Positions 27,826 through 38,686 of a stretch of 64,000 nt of DNA are shown here, piece by piece (within the stretch, counting starts at the first letter, position 1; every line of letters starts with the position of its first letter). This stretch comes from Actinomycetota bacterium (GTDB taxonomy: Bacteria; Actinomycetota; Geothermincolia; Geothermincolales; RBG-13-55-18). A model generated the notes under the pieces. It worked only from the letters and a program-made list of their open reading frames with translations. It was not told the DNA's origin and did not search any database. The translations under genes were made by a program, and so were the position numbers. The stretch is from assembly GCA_028697145.1 (NCBI GenBank), contig JAQVFR010000012.1, forward strand, positions 1 through 64,000, written 5' to 3'.

Positions 27826-27910
27826 GGGGTCAGGTCTTGTTTTTTGCATACCGCGGTATGTTGCCTGTTGGCAGGAGGGATTTTATCGCCTGCATGCAAA
27901 ACGTGACCCC
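27826..27910. repeat. 85-bp structured palindromic repeat, copy 2
   Basis: Same termini and CATACCGCGGTATG core as copy 1. Confidence 0.9.
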
Positions 27911-27987
27911 ACGGCATGAGTCGGGGCGGATCATGTTTCTCTCCCGCGTTGTGGACGGTGGATGAAGGCGGGCGGGCAGGACATGCG

Positions 27988-29406
27988 TCAGTCCAGCGGC
28001 GGCCTCGCCTGCCTCCAGGGACGTGCCTTCTCGAAGGCCGCGGCGGCGCGCAGCACCAGCGCCTCCCGGAAGCGGTCTCCCACGACTTGCAGGCCCACCG
28101 GCAGCCCGTGCGAGGTGAACCCGCAGGGCACGGAGGCCGCGGGCTGGCCGGTCATGTTGAACGGCATGGTGAACGGCACCCAGCCCGCGGGCCCTACCTC
28201 CACCCCCTCCACGTCGGGCGGCCCGAGCGGGCCGACCTCGCCGCAGTCGAAGGCCGGGGCGGCGGTGGTGGGCGTAAGGAGCAGGTCGTAGCGCTCGAAT
28301 ATCTTGCGGACCTCCTCCCAGAGCTGGTAACGGCGGTACGGTATTCTCACGATGTCCTTGCTGGTGAAAGCCCCCGCGAGATCGAGGAACGGCAGGTACG
28401 GGGGGTAGGCGACGGCTTTGTACTCCTCGAGCCTCTCCTCGTTGGCGGCCACCATCTCGGAGATGGTCAGGGCGATGAAGTCCATCTCCGAGGTGGCCGG
28501 CAGGCTTACCTCGATCTCCTCTACGCTGCAGCCGAGGTCCGCGAAGGCGAAAGCAGACTCCCTGACGATCTCCGCCACCTCGCGGTCCACGGCCGCAGCC
28601 AGTCCGAGGTCCGGGCTGTAGGCGACGCGCAGCCCTTTCACGTCCCCCTTCATGTCCTCCACAAAGCTACCGGGATAGGCGGGAAGAGACGTGAAGTCGC
28701 GCCGGTCCGGCCCGGAGATGACGTCGAGCACCAGGGCGGCGTCCTCCACGCTCCTGGTGAGGGGGCCCTCGTGCTCGAGGAGATCGAAGCCGGGCAGGTG
28801 CGGATACCACGGGACCCTCCCGATGTGGGGCTTGATCCCGAAGATCCCGCAGAGCGCCGCGGGGATGCGGATGGAGCCGCCGGCGTCGTTGCCCATGGCC
28901 ACGGGGCACAGGCCCGCAGCCACCGCCGCCGCGGACCCGCCGCTCGACCCCCCGCAGTGCTTGCCGGTGTCCCAGGGATTGACGGTCCTCCCGAAGAGGG
29001 GGTTTTCGGTGATGCCTATGACGCCGAACTCCGGCATGTTGGTCTTGCCCAGTATCACCGCCCCCGCGTCCTTCAGCCTCTCCACCAGCACCGCGTCTTC
29101 GTCGGGAACGAAGTCCTCGTAGAGCCTGGAGCCGTAAGTCGTCCTGACCCCCCTGGTGTGGATGTTGTCCTTGATGGCCACCGGCACCCCCTCCAGCGGC
29201 CTGGCCTTACCCCGGCGGTAAGCCTCCTCCGCTTTTTTCGCCGTCTCGTCCGCCGTCTCGGGAAGCAGGGTGACGAAGGCGTTGATGCGGGGATTCACGC
29301 GGTCGATACGCTCCCGCAGGGACGCGACGACCTCGGCAGGCGAAACGTCTCCCTTGCCGTAGGCGTCGATCAGCTCCAAGGTGGACATCCAGGGTATCTC
29401 GGACAT
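27988..29406 (-). CDS. Amidase-signature family amidase
   Basis: VAIKDNIHTRGVRTTYGS; GGSSGGSAAAVAAGLCPVAMGNDAGGSIRIPAALCGIFGIKP. Confidence 0.93.
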   Translation of the reverse strand: MSEIPWMSTLELIDAYGKGDVSPAEVVASLRERIDRVNPRINAFVTLLPETADETAKKAEEAYRRGKARPLEGVPVAIKDNIHTRGVRTTYGSRLYEDFVPDEDAVLVERLKDAGAVILGKTNMPEFGVIGITENPLFGRTVNPWDTGKHCGGSSGGSAAAVAAGLCPVAMGNDAGGSIRIPAALCGIFGIKPHIGRVPWYPHLPGFDLLEHEGPLTRSVEDAALVLDVISGPDRRDFTSLPAYPGSFVEDMKGDVKGLRVAYSPDLGLAAAVDREVAEIVRESAFAFADLGCSVEEIEVSLPATSEMDFIALTISEMVAANEERLEEYKAVAYPPYLPFLDLAGAFTSKDIVRIPYRRYQLWEEVRKIFERYDLLLTPTTAAPAFDCGEVGPLGPPDVEGVEVGPAGWVPFTMPFNMTGQPAASVPCGFTSHGLPVGLQVVGDRFREALVLRAAAAFEKARPWRQARPPLD

Positions 29407-29490
29407 GGCTGCACCCTCCCTCTTTTGTTCTCGTTACAACCAGAGTCCCATATCTTATACCCACCCCATGCTCAGACCACACGTAGCTTG

Positions 29491-29575
29491 GGGGTCAGGT
29501 CTTGTTTTTTGCATACCCCGGTATGTCGCCTGTTGGCAGCAGGGATTTTATCACCTTCATGCAAAACGTGACCCC
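29491..29575. repeat. 85-bp structured palindromic repeat, copy 3
   Basis: Same termini; core palindrome carries one central substitution (CATACCCCGGTATG). Confidence 0.9.
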
Positions 29576-29719
29576 ACGGCATGAGCGCTAGCCGGTTAAA
29601 GTCTTTTCAGGCATTTCCCCGGAAGGTACCTGGTCTCAAACGGCAGGGGTTCATCTGCGACCCCGCAAGCCCGGCGCCCCGGGAGCAACAGTCGGTGGGC
29701 GCATATAAAATAGAGGGTT

Positions 29720-32608
29720 ATGGAGAACTGGGCGGAAGATTACTGCGTCCTGGAGATCGTGACCACCGGTCACGATCCCGACACCGCGCTTCCCGTGGAG
29801 GCGGCCGCGATTCGCGTGGAGAAGGGAGAGGAGACCTCCTTCTTTCATACGCTCATCGACTCCGGAGTCCCCGTACCCGCGTGCGTGCGCGAAAAGAGTG
29901 GGCGCGGCGAGGACGACTACCGCGGCGGCGGCGAGGCGCATGATGCGCTGTCGCGCCTGTGCGCTTTCCTGGGTCGCAGCCCGGTCCTCGCCCACGAGGG
30001 CAAGGGCATGGAGACCGCGGTGCTGGAGCGCTTCGGCGCCTTCCCGTCCGGTCCCATCCTGGACACCCAGGAGCTGGCCTGGATAGTCTCCCCGTACCTG
30101 CGCGACCATTCTCTCGCCGCCCTGGCCTCCTCCCTCCTCGGCGAGGGGCCCACCATGAGGGCCCTGGATGATGCCCGCCTCCTCCTGCGCCTGCTCGGCG
30201 CGATGCGCCGGGCCTGGGGGGAGACGCCGCGCCGTGCCCGCGAGGCCATCGCGGGAGCCCTCGAGGAAGCGGGGAGCCCGTGGCGGCATTTCCTCCCGGG
30301 CGGGCGCGGCCGCATCTCTTTCCCCGACCTCACCGACCTGCTCCCGCGGGTGGAGGAACAGCGGCGTAACGCGGGCGAAGGAGGCCCGGCTCGAGCGTCC
30401 GGCAGCGGGGAGGTGGGAGGCACGGACCCGGACGAGGCCGCCCGCATCCTCGCCCCCGGCGGAGCCCTGGCCGCGCTGCTGCCCGACCACGAGTCGCGCC
30501 CCCAGCAGACAGCCATGGCGGAAGCCGTGGCCGCGGCGCTTAACGACGACGCTTTCCTGGTGGTGGAGGCGGGGACGGGCGTGGGCAAATCCCTCGCCTA
30601 TCTCGTACCGGGGGTTCTGCATGCCCGTGTGGGGGACGGGCCGCTCGTGGTCTCGACCTATACTCGCAACCTGCAGGAGCAGCTCTTCCACCGCGACCTC
30701 CCCGTGCTCTCACGCGCCCTGGGTAACTTCGAGTTCGCCCTGCTCAAGGGAAGGAGCAATTACCTCTGCCTGCGCCGCTGGGCGGAGTGGTGCGGCGCCC
30801 TCGGCCGTGGGGATCCCGTCCTTCACTTCGGCGAGCATACTCCCGCCGAATCCTACTGCTTCCTCGCGGCCTGGCTTGCGCGCACCGCCTCCGGAGACCT
30901 GGAGGAGATATCATTGGGCCTGCGTTTCCTCCTGGCCGAGCTCACGTCCGAGCTCGCGTCCAGCTCCGAGGATTGCATGCGCTCGCATTGCGCTTTCTCC
31001 AGCCGCTGCTGGGTGGAGAAGGCACGGGCGCGCGCGACGGAGAGCGAGGTGGTGGTGGTCAACCATGCCCTGCTCCTCTCGCAGGTATGCGCGGCCGGGG
31101 AGGGCCCTGCCAATCTCATCCTGCCCGACTACCACGCACTGGTCCTGGACGAGGCGCACCACCTGGAGGACGTGGCCACGGATGCCTTCAGCCTTTCCTT
31201 CTCCCTCGAGGATTGCCTGCGGACCATGGAGGACGCGTCCGGGAGGGGTGGTCTGCTGCCCCGCTGGGGCGTGCTGGCGCTGGATACGGAAGGCCAGGGC
31301 ATGCTGACCGAGGCCTGGGAGCTCACGGGCAAGTCCCGCTCGCAGGCGGAGGAACTGTGCCAGGGCATCATCGCCCCCCTGCTGCCCGGCGATGCCGGAA
31401 AGAAAGGGGGCGAGGAAGCGAGGAGGCGGCTCGACCGGGTCGTGCTCGCCCATCCGGTGTGGGAACCCGCGCGGGATACGGGACTGGACCTGGCGTCGGG
31501 GCTCTCCCGCCTGGCGGCGCTGCTCCCGGCCCTGGCGGAAAAGGCGCTCGCGCTGGAGGGAAAGGGCGACGAAGAGGCGCTGCGGGCCGCGAGGAAGGCC
31601 GAGGCCCTGTCCCTGCGCTCACAGGAGGCGGCGGTAGCCCTGGAGGTCTTCCTGCGCGAGCCCGATGGCGAGGATTTCCCGCGCCACCTGCGCTGGATCG
31701 AGCGCGCGCGGTCGCGGCAGAGGTCCTCCGCGCCCCCATCCATCCGGCTGAGAAGCGCCCCGGTGAGCGTGGCGGAGGAACTCTACTCCCTGCTCTTCGC
31801 TCCGCTGCGCTCCTGCGTCCTCACCTCCGCCTCGCTGCGCGTCCCGGGGGGGAAGGACGGCTTCGCATTTTTCCTTCGCCGCACCGGACTCGGCGCGGCG
31901 GAGGACAGCGGGCGTGACACGCGCCTGCTGGCCCTGGATTCCCCCTTCGACTACTCCTGCCAGGCCCGCCTCATCGCCGTCAGCGACATGCCCGAACCCA
32001 GGACGGGGGGGGAGGCATTCCGCCGCTACATGCGGGGGGTGAGCGGCGTGGTGGAGGATACCGTGCTGGCCACCGGCGGCAAGGCCCTGGTGCTGCTCAC
32101 CTCGCACCAGCAGGTGGAGTTCCTCTATTCCGAGCTGCGCCCGCGCCTGGAGGAGCGGGGCCTCTGCTGCCTGCGCCAGAGGCGCGGCATGCCCAACGCC
32201 CTGCTGCTGGAGAGGTTCCGGGCCGACCGGGATTCCGTGCTTCTGGCCACCGAGGCCTTCTGGGAGGGCGTGGATGTGCCGGGGGAGTCCCTCTCCGCGG
32301 TGATCATGGTGAAACTCCCCTTCCGCCACCCCCAGGACCCGGTGGTGGCGGGGCGCGTCGAGCACCACGACCGCGACGGCAGCGGGGGGTGGGGCTCCTA
32401 TTACATGCCGCTGGCGCTGACCCTCTTCCGCCAGGGCGTCGGCAGGCTGGTGCGCCGCTCCACCGACCGGGGGATCATCGTGGTGCTGGACCCGCGTTTC
32501 CTCACCCGCTCCTACGCCCGTCTCTTCCACGCCGCCCTGCCCCATGGCCTGCGCGTGGAGACGGTGCGCGGCGAGGACCTGGCCGAAACCATAAGAGCCT
32601 GTTTCTGA
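29720..32608 (+). CDS. dinG: DinG/XPD-type helicase with N-terminal DnaQ-like exonuclease-type domain
   Basis: VVEAGTGVGKSLAYLVPG, VLDEAHHLEDVA, TEAFWEGVDVPGESLSAVIMVKLPF; Cys motif CMRSHCAFSSRCWVEKAR. Confidence 0.88.
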   Translation: MENWAEDYCVLEIVTTGHDPDTALPVEAAAIRVEKGEETSFFHTLIDSGVPVPACVREKSGRGEDDYRGGGEAHDALSRLCAFLGRSPVLAHEGKGMETAVLERFGAFPSGPILDTQELAWIVSPYLRDHSLAALASSLLGEGPTMRALDDARLLLRLLGAMRRAWGETPRRAREAIAGALEEAGSPWRHFLPGGRGRISFPDLTDLLPRVEEQRRNAGEGGPARASGSGEVGGTDPDEAARILAPGGALAALLPDHESRPQQTAMAEAVAAALNDDAFLVVEAGTGVGKSLAYLVPGVLHARVGDGPLVVSTYTRNLQEQLFHRDLPVLSRALGNFEFALLKGRSNYLCLRRWAEWCGALGRGDPVLHFGEHTPAESYCFLAAWLARTASGDLEEISLGLRFLLAELTSELASSSEDCMRSHCAFSSRCWVEKARARATESEVVVVNHALLLSQVCAAGEGPANLILPDYHALVLDEAHHLEDVATDAFSLSFSLEDCLRTMEDASGRGGLLPRWGVLALDTEGQGMLTEAWELTGKSRSQAEELCQGIIAPLLPGDAGKKGGEEARRRLDRVVLAHPVWEPARDTGLDLASGLSRLAALLPALAEKALALEGKGDEEALRAARKAEALSLRSQEAAVALEVFLREPDGEDFPRHLRWIERARSRQRSSAPPSIRLRSAPVSVAEELYSLLFAPLRSCVLTSASLRVPGGKDGFAFFLRRTGLGAAEDSGRDTRLLALDSPFDYSCQARLIAVSDMPEPRTGGEAFRRYMRGVSGVVEDTVLATGGKALVLLTSHQQVEFLYSELRPRLEERGLCCLRQRRGMPNALLLERFRADRDSVLLATEAFWEGVDVPGESLSAVIMVKLPFRHPQDPVVAGRVEHHDRDGSGGWGSYYMPLALTLFRQGVGRLVRRSTDRGIIVVLDPRFLTRSYARLFHAALPHGLRVETVRGEDLAETIRACF

Positions 32609-32625
32609 AGCAGGATGTGTGTCGA

Positions 32626-32994
32626 TCAACTATTAGCTTTACTGCCTTTAATGTCAGTTGAGGATTTAACTACATATGTTTCGGCCATCTTGTCATGCCA
32701 AGCCTGTTTTCTCGGATCACCGGCAGCCCAGATAAAGCCGATAAAGAATACGACCAGTGAGACAGCTTTGCCAATGCTTTCCCTGAGAACCGCCTTTCCG
32801 TAGGCGATTGGTTGAAGATCAGGACCTACGACCCTGAGTCTCATTGCCATCTTCCCAAGAGTGGCTTGATATCGTACATCCATGATAACGAAGTAAGCGA
32901 ACCAGATCAGAAGATTAATGGCTATATAGATTGCATCCAGAGTAGGGTTACTCGATCCACGCCTTAATCCACCCAAGACAGTGAAGTTCATCAC
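32626..32994 (-). CDS. RDD-family membrane protein (short, N-terminus possibly truncated)
   Basis: FVIMDVRYQATLGKMAMRLRVVGPDLQPI...DPRKQAWHDKMAETYVV. Confidence 0.75.
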   Translation of the reverse strand: MMNFTVLGGLRRGSSNPTLDAIYIAINLLIWFAYFVIMDVRYQATLGKMAMRLRVVGPDLQPIAYGKAVLRESIGKAVSLVVFFIGFIWAAGDPRKQAWHDKMAETYVVKSSTDIKGSKANS

Positions 32995-33447
32995 TCAAGG
33001 CCCAGAACAATCTCCTCTTTTTCTCTTCTGTCTTTTTATCAAGGCTAATGCCAATGCAATCGCTATTTCGTAGGTCACTATAGTGGCGATGGTAACACCG
33101 AGGGTTCTTCTTGGCCCGGTCAGAACATAAACAACAATTATGACCTGAGCACCGACTAAGACTATCGGTACATGATACTTTTGCAGAAACCTGACGTATC
33201 TGGAGAGAAGGCCATGTCCTCCTTCGCGAAGTTCGTCCATCGGATTGTAGTAGCGAGTAGCCAACCAATAGTTTACGGCGAATAGCACAACGGAAAGAAT
33301 GAATAGAACATAGGATACCGATTCGAAACCGATATAGACAAGCACAATGGCAGCGGTCACCGCCAGAGACGCAAAAAGAAGGACTATATAAAATACCAGC
33401 TTATATGTTCCGTTTTCTTTCTCATCTTTGTAACGATCATTTTCCAT
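32995..33447 (-). CDS. AT-rich four-TM membrane protein, unknown; candidate immunity protein
   Basis: 150-aa ORF, multiple TMs; stop abuts the RDD gene start. Confidence 0.55.
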   Translation of the reverse strand: MENDRYKDEKENGTYKLVFYIVLLFASLAVTAAIVLVYIGFESVSYVLFILSVVLFAVNYWLATRYYNPMDELREGGHGLLSRYVRFLQKYHVPIVLVGAQVIIVVYVLTGPRRTLGVTIATIVTYEIAIALALALIKRQKRKRGDCSGP

Positions 33448-33499
33448 GAATACTCCTTCACTTCATCATCCCAGCATCGCAACGTGGATTGCAAAATAA

Positions 33500-36400
33500 C
33501 TACGGCATGTGGTGATAAGGATTGCCAGCCCAATTACCATCTTGAATATCCTGGACGGCAAAATCAATAATCCTGGCACTATACCAGATTCCCTTGAGCG
33601 ACAGTCCAAATGTAACAGGGATAGACAAAGCTGAGACGACTATTCCTGCCACGCCAACTCCTATTCGAGTAATCGGGTTGAAGAATACAGCATCGACAAC
33701 CTTCTGAACGATATTCCTCGGGTCATTTGACTGAGGCCAAGGGTTTGGATTTCTCCTCATCTCCTCCAAAATAGTCTCGTGGTCTGATGCTGCCTGTTCT
33801 GGAGTTCTCCCTCCTCTTATCCCCACCGAGGCCAGGCCGCCCCAGTTGAAGCGTGCGAGGCCGGAGACGCCGGCAACCGCCTGGGAGATTCCGCTGGATA
33901 TTCTGGCAACCATCCCTCCCATGTTCGACATGCTGCTTGCAACAGATGACCTGAAGCTGGACATGCTGGAGGCAAAGCTGGCCGCTTGAAGGCCGCCTCC
34001 CCTGATCAGCGCAGCTCCCGCGGCTATCTGGCTCAGGCTGGCCTCAAGAGCACTGCTCAATCCACTCAACCCACTGAGGCCGCTCATTATTGCATCCAAA
34101 TCATATTGCCCGCTGGGATCCACCTTGTTTACCGGGTTGTTTTTGCAGTACTGGTAGGGGTTCAAGGTGATGGGCTGTGATTTGCTGCCCGGGTGGGGGT
34201 CCTTGGTGAGGAACCTCCGCAGGACGGGAGAGTAGTACCTGGCGGGCATAAAGTAGAGACCGGTCTCCGTATCGCGGAAGTAACCCGCGTAGGCGTAGGG
34301 GCAGGAGAGGGCCTCGTACTCGCTTGACTTAGCTGTCTCCGAGGTTATGTTTCCCCAGGGGTCGTAGGTGAGTTTCTTCACCCAGTCCATGGCGTCATCG
34401 GTTATGCAGGTGACATCGCCGCGGGCGTTGGTGTGGACGTAGAAGGTCCTCTGCCCCTGGCCCAGGTCCTGGGTGAAGGCTATGGGATGGCCGGAGAGGT
34501 CGTAGGCGTAAGAACGGATGATGTTTCCGGCGGCATCGGTCTCACACAAAATATTTCCGCCCGAATCATAATGGTAGAAGCGGGCATACTTCTCCACCGT
34601 ATACTGCCCCTGCCCATCACGCTCATAGGCTGTCTTGGAATAACGCTTTCCCTGGGGGTCGTAGGAGAAGGCCACCTTGAGGTTCTCTGTATCATTGGTG
34701 GCGGAAACCAGTCGTGAGCCGCGCTCGTATTCGTAATCCCACTCCCCGTCTGAGGTAAGGTTGCCGCACTCGTCATAGGTGAAACCGTTGTCCGTGCACT
34801 GGTTGGCGGCGTCGTAGGCGTGGTTCTCCGTGGAGCCTATCTTCTCCACGTGCGTGATATTGCCGTTGCCGTCGTAGTAGTACTTCTTCCCGGGTGACCT
34901 GGTCACCCTCTTTCTCGGTCCAGGAGGTGAGGCGGCCGAGCTCGTCGTAGGCATAGAGGTTCTCCACGCTGTCCTGTACCGACCGGGTGACGTTTCCTAT
35001 GGCGTCGTACTCGTAGCTCACCTTCATCCCGGAGTCATGGAAGTTGTGGGTGATGGTGGCGAGCCTTCCCGCAGCGTCGTAGGTAAAGGAGGACGAGTTG
35101 CAGTAGGTCGTGCTCGCGGGGTCGGTCACGTAGCGGACAGAGGAGAGCCTGCCCCGGTCCTCGTAGGCGTAGTTCACGGTGTCTGCATTGGGGAGGGTGA
35201 GGGTGGAGTGCTCGCCGGTTGCGCGGTAAGCGTAAGCAGAGGCGACATTGGTTCCCCAACCGCTCTTGGAATAGGTAAGAGATGTGAGCCTACCACCCTT
35301 TGTGTAAGCATAGGAGCTGGAAAAGCCCCCGGCGTAGCTCGAGGAGGCGGCGGTGAGGCGTGAGGCCACATCAAAAGTGAAGTTGAGCGTGACGCCGGTT
35401 GCGGCATCGCTTACCTGCGTGAGCCTTCCCGCGCCGTCGTAGGTGAAGGTATAGGGGTTGGTCAAGTTGTTCTGGGGGTCTTTGAAAGCTACCTTGTCCA
35501 GGGCGCCGTTCTGGCGGTAGGCGTAATAGGCCTCCCAGCCGTTGGGGTAGGTGACCTTTTTCACCCCGCCCGCCTCTTTGTACTCCATCTGGACGGTTCT
35601 CTGGTTGGGGTCGGTCTTCGCGGTTACCTGATTCAGCTGGTTGTACTCGAAGCCGGTTGTCCGTGCCCTTCATGTAGTTCTCGCCCGAGTTGTAGGAGAG
35701 GCTCGCCTTGTCCCCGTCCGGGGAGGTGGCCGCGGTGGGGTTGCCGGAACAGGACCTGGAGGCCGTGTAGTCGGCGGTGGATACCGCTGTCTGCCCATCC
35801 GGCAGCTGGCCCTCCACCTTGCTCGCGTTGCCCTTGCCGTCATAGACATACGAGACGCTGCCCAGGGGGGTGGTGAGGTCCTGGTAGTCCGTCACCTTGG
35901 TCACCTGGTGACACTTGTTCCACGCGTAGGATATCCTCCCCAGCCCGCCTGATCCGTCCGGGTTCACGCCGCTGTAGATATCGGTCGTGTGCCCTTTTCC
36001 ATCGCTCGAAAAGACATACTTGGTGGAGAGCCGCACGCCCGGAGAGCCGACGTAGTTGCTCACCTGCGGGGACGACACGATAGTGCTGCCGGAATTGTAG
36101 GCGATGGTGGATTTGTAGGTGTCGTCACTGGATGAGGTGCTTCTGGGGTTGCGATAGGCGGAGAGCTTGCCATCGGAGTACTCGAAGTAGGATTTGCGCG
36201 TGGTCTCACCGTCCACCTTGGACTCGGTCTGCGTGATCAGGTTGGGATCGGTCGCGGAATAGGTGATGCTCCCCCAGTGGTCCCCGGGGCTCAAGGTTAC
36301 CTTGGAGAGCCGGCCACCCGGCCCGTTGTATTCATACGATACCGTGCGGGGTTCATGCCCATCCGTGTTGGCCCAGCTCGCGTCCTCGGAGAGCGAGGAG

Positions 36401-38505
36401 ATCTTACCGCCGGAGAGGGTGATGGTGCAGCTGCGACCGGAAGCGTCGACCACCTGGATATTTCCCGCCCCATCGAAATCATAGTTGACCTTTGTCTTGT
36501 TCTTGTAGTTGCCGGTGCCCGCGCTTTCCCGCGATGCGTCGGTGATATAGATAAGCTTGCCAGCAGCGTCGAAGTGCTGAATTACCCCGCCCGTTCCCAC
36601 AACCTTGTACTTCCAGTTCAGGTTATCGTCGGTATCCTGGGGATTTGTATAGTTCGGGTTGCATTCCGCCTCGAGGAAATTGCCCTCGGTGCAGATGAAG
36701 GTGTTGGCCTTCTTCGCCTGGACCAGTAGATGAGAACGGCCCGAGGCATCGTAATAGGCCAGGTATCCGTTACCGTAATCCTTCACCTTGACGTCCAGGC
36801 CGCTGAACCAGTTGGGCCCGAAGAGGGGGGCCGGAGTGCGCTCGACGGTGGCGCTCGCATAGGTGCGTGATAGGCCGAAGGGGACGCCCCGCCCGGGTAC
36901 GGAGAGGTCGGTGGCGGAGAAAGAGGTGCTGCCGCTAACCAGGTTTACCGACATGCCGCCCATGTTGGCGTGGCTCATCCAGGGGACGGCGATCCCCGCG
37001 GAGGCGGTCCGCTCCGCGTCCGGAGGGGGATTTCCCACCGTTATGTCCACCGCGGCGTTGTTGACGCCCTTGTCTTTGAACCAATACTTGGCCTCCTTCA
37101 CCATGCCGAAATTAATGCGCCAGTCTCCGCTGGTGGAGGGGACTTCCACCGGCACCCCCAGGCATACGGTCTCCCATGGCTCGACGTCCCGCGGCAGTTT
37201 CACCCTCGATTCCAGCTGCTTGCTGCCTCCATTGCGGTCAGTGATCCAGAAGCCCAGCCGGTAGGGATTGGCGGGGTCTGTGGCGTCGCACTTCCAGGTC
37301 TCCTCTCCGGTGTTCTGGATATACACCGGGCATATCTTCGTCTCGCCCGGGCTGAACTTCGTGGGGACCTCGTCGGTGTTGTAGGGACATCCGATCATGG
37401 TGTAATGGACACGGAGACAGGGCCCGAATCCACCATATTCCCGCGCAAAGAACTCCGCGCCGATCGTCACGTCCGTCGAGTTCATCCTCAGGGAGAAACC
37501 CCGGTTCGCCGCCCCCCCGTTCTCGGTGCCCTTGACCCAACTCTGGGCCTTGGCGGTCACATCCAGGAGCTTGCAGGCTCCCGCAATGACGGTGAAGGTC
37601 GTGCCCGCTGATACCGTGGGGTAGGTGTTCCAGGTGGTTGTGTTCTCCCTCCAGTCGCCCGTGGGGTATTCCAGGGCGATGGGCGCGGTGGCGCAATTCT
37701 TCGTGCCGCTGCACCAGACCCTCAACCAGGCCTCGTCGATTATGGCGCCCGCATTGTATTTGGTACCATCGAGGTCGAAGTAGTAGAGGCTGTGGAAAAA
37801 GGTGCGGACATCTGCCCCGATGAGTGTCTTGTTTAAACCCGGTAAATCAGACTGATTCTTGCTTGTGTTGCCGCATTTCAGTACGTATGCGCCAACAAAG
37901 GTGTCGTAATAGGATCCGAAGTTGGTGTAAGGGTTGGCGCTGTTGCAGAAGGTGTCGCCGCGGTTGGTTTTGTTAATGCCCATAAGGTCGTAATAGGGGT
38001 AGATGCTGGTCCAGGCGGGGTCGATATAGACGGGGTAGACGCGGGCGGGGTCGGCCAGCCAGGCGGGGTCCGCGCAGATGGTGAGGTTGGCCTTGCCGTC
38101 CTTGTCCTTGGTGATGTCCATGGAGACGTCGCAGGAGACGGCGGGGCCGCTCTCTTCCGCGCCTACGTTTGAGTCCATCATTATCGGGGCGGTGATCACG
38201 AAAAGCTCCCTGCCGTCGTCCTGGCTTATCACGCGCAGGTTGCCGGCCTCGTCTTTCTCCAGGTCCACGCCCTCGGTGTCCAGCTTGAAGGTGAAGGTGT
38301 TGGGGGATGCCGGTGAATCCAGCTTGATGAGCTGCTCGATGGTGGAGCCGAAGACGAGGAACTCCAGGCTGTAGCCGCGCTTGCTGTCGTAGTAATAGGC
38401 CTGGTTGCCCTCGGCCACGCATCCCAGCTCGGACGGCGCCTCGGCTTCCGGGGTCTTCTCCGGCGTCTCGGGCTTGCCGCCTCCTGGGTTCAGCTTAGCG
38501 ACCAT
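33500..38505 (-). pseudogene. Rhs/YD-repeat protein with DNRLRE-like, NBR1-Ig-like and DUF6531-like N-terminal regions; split over three frames
   Basis: ORFs 35371-38505, 34773-35588 and 33500-34954 are consecutive parts of one Rhs protein; core PYAYAGYFRDTETGLYFMPARYYSPVLRRFLTKDP. Confidence 0.8.
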
Positions 38506-38640
38506 TCAAGAAAGAAAGTCCTTTGTTGGGATTCTATATCTTCTTTTACAGCCGCCAAGCAACGGCCCCATCTTTCATGCCGGGGTTAATGTCCAGAATC
38601 TGTTTGAAGAATGTGAGCGCCAGGCGTGCAGGCAATGAAA

Positions 38641-38669
38641 CGCACATGGATGTTAACCATCCATGTGCG
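38641..38669 (-). terminator. Intrinsic terminator downstream of acyl-CoA synthetase gene
   Basis: 12-bp perfect stem CGCACATGGATG/CATCCATGTGCG, 5-nt loop, TTTC on the minus strand. Confidence 0.75.
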
Positions 38670-38686
38670 CGGATGCAGCTGGTCGC

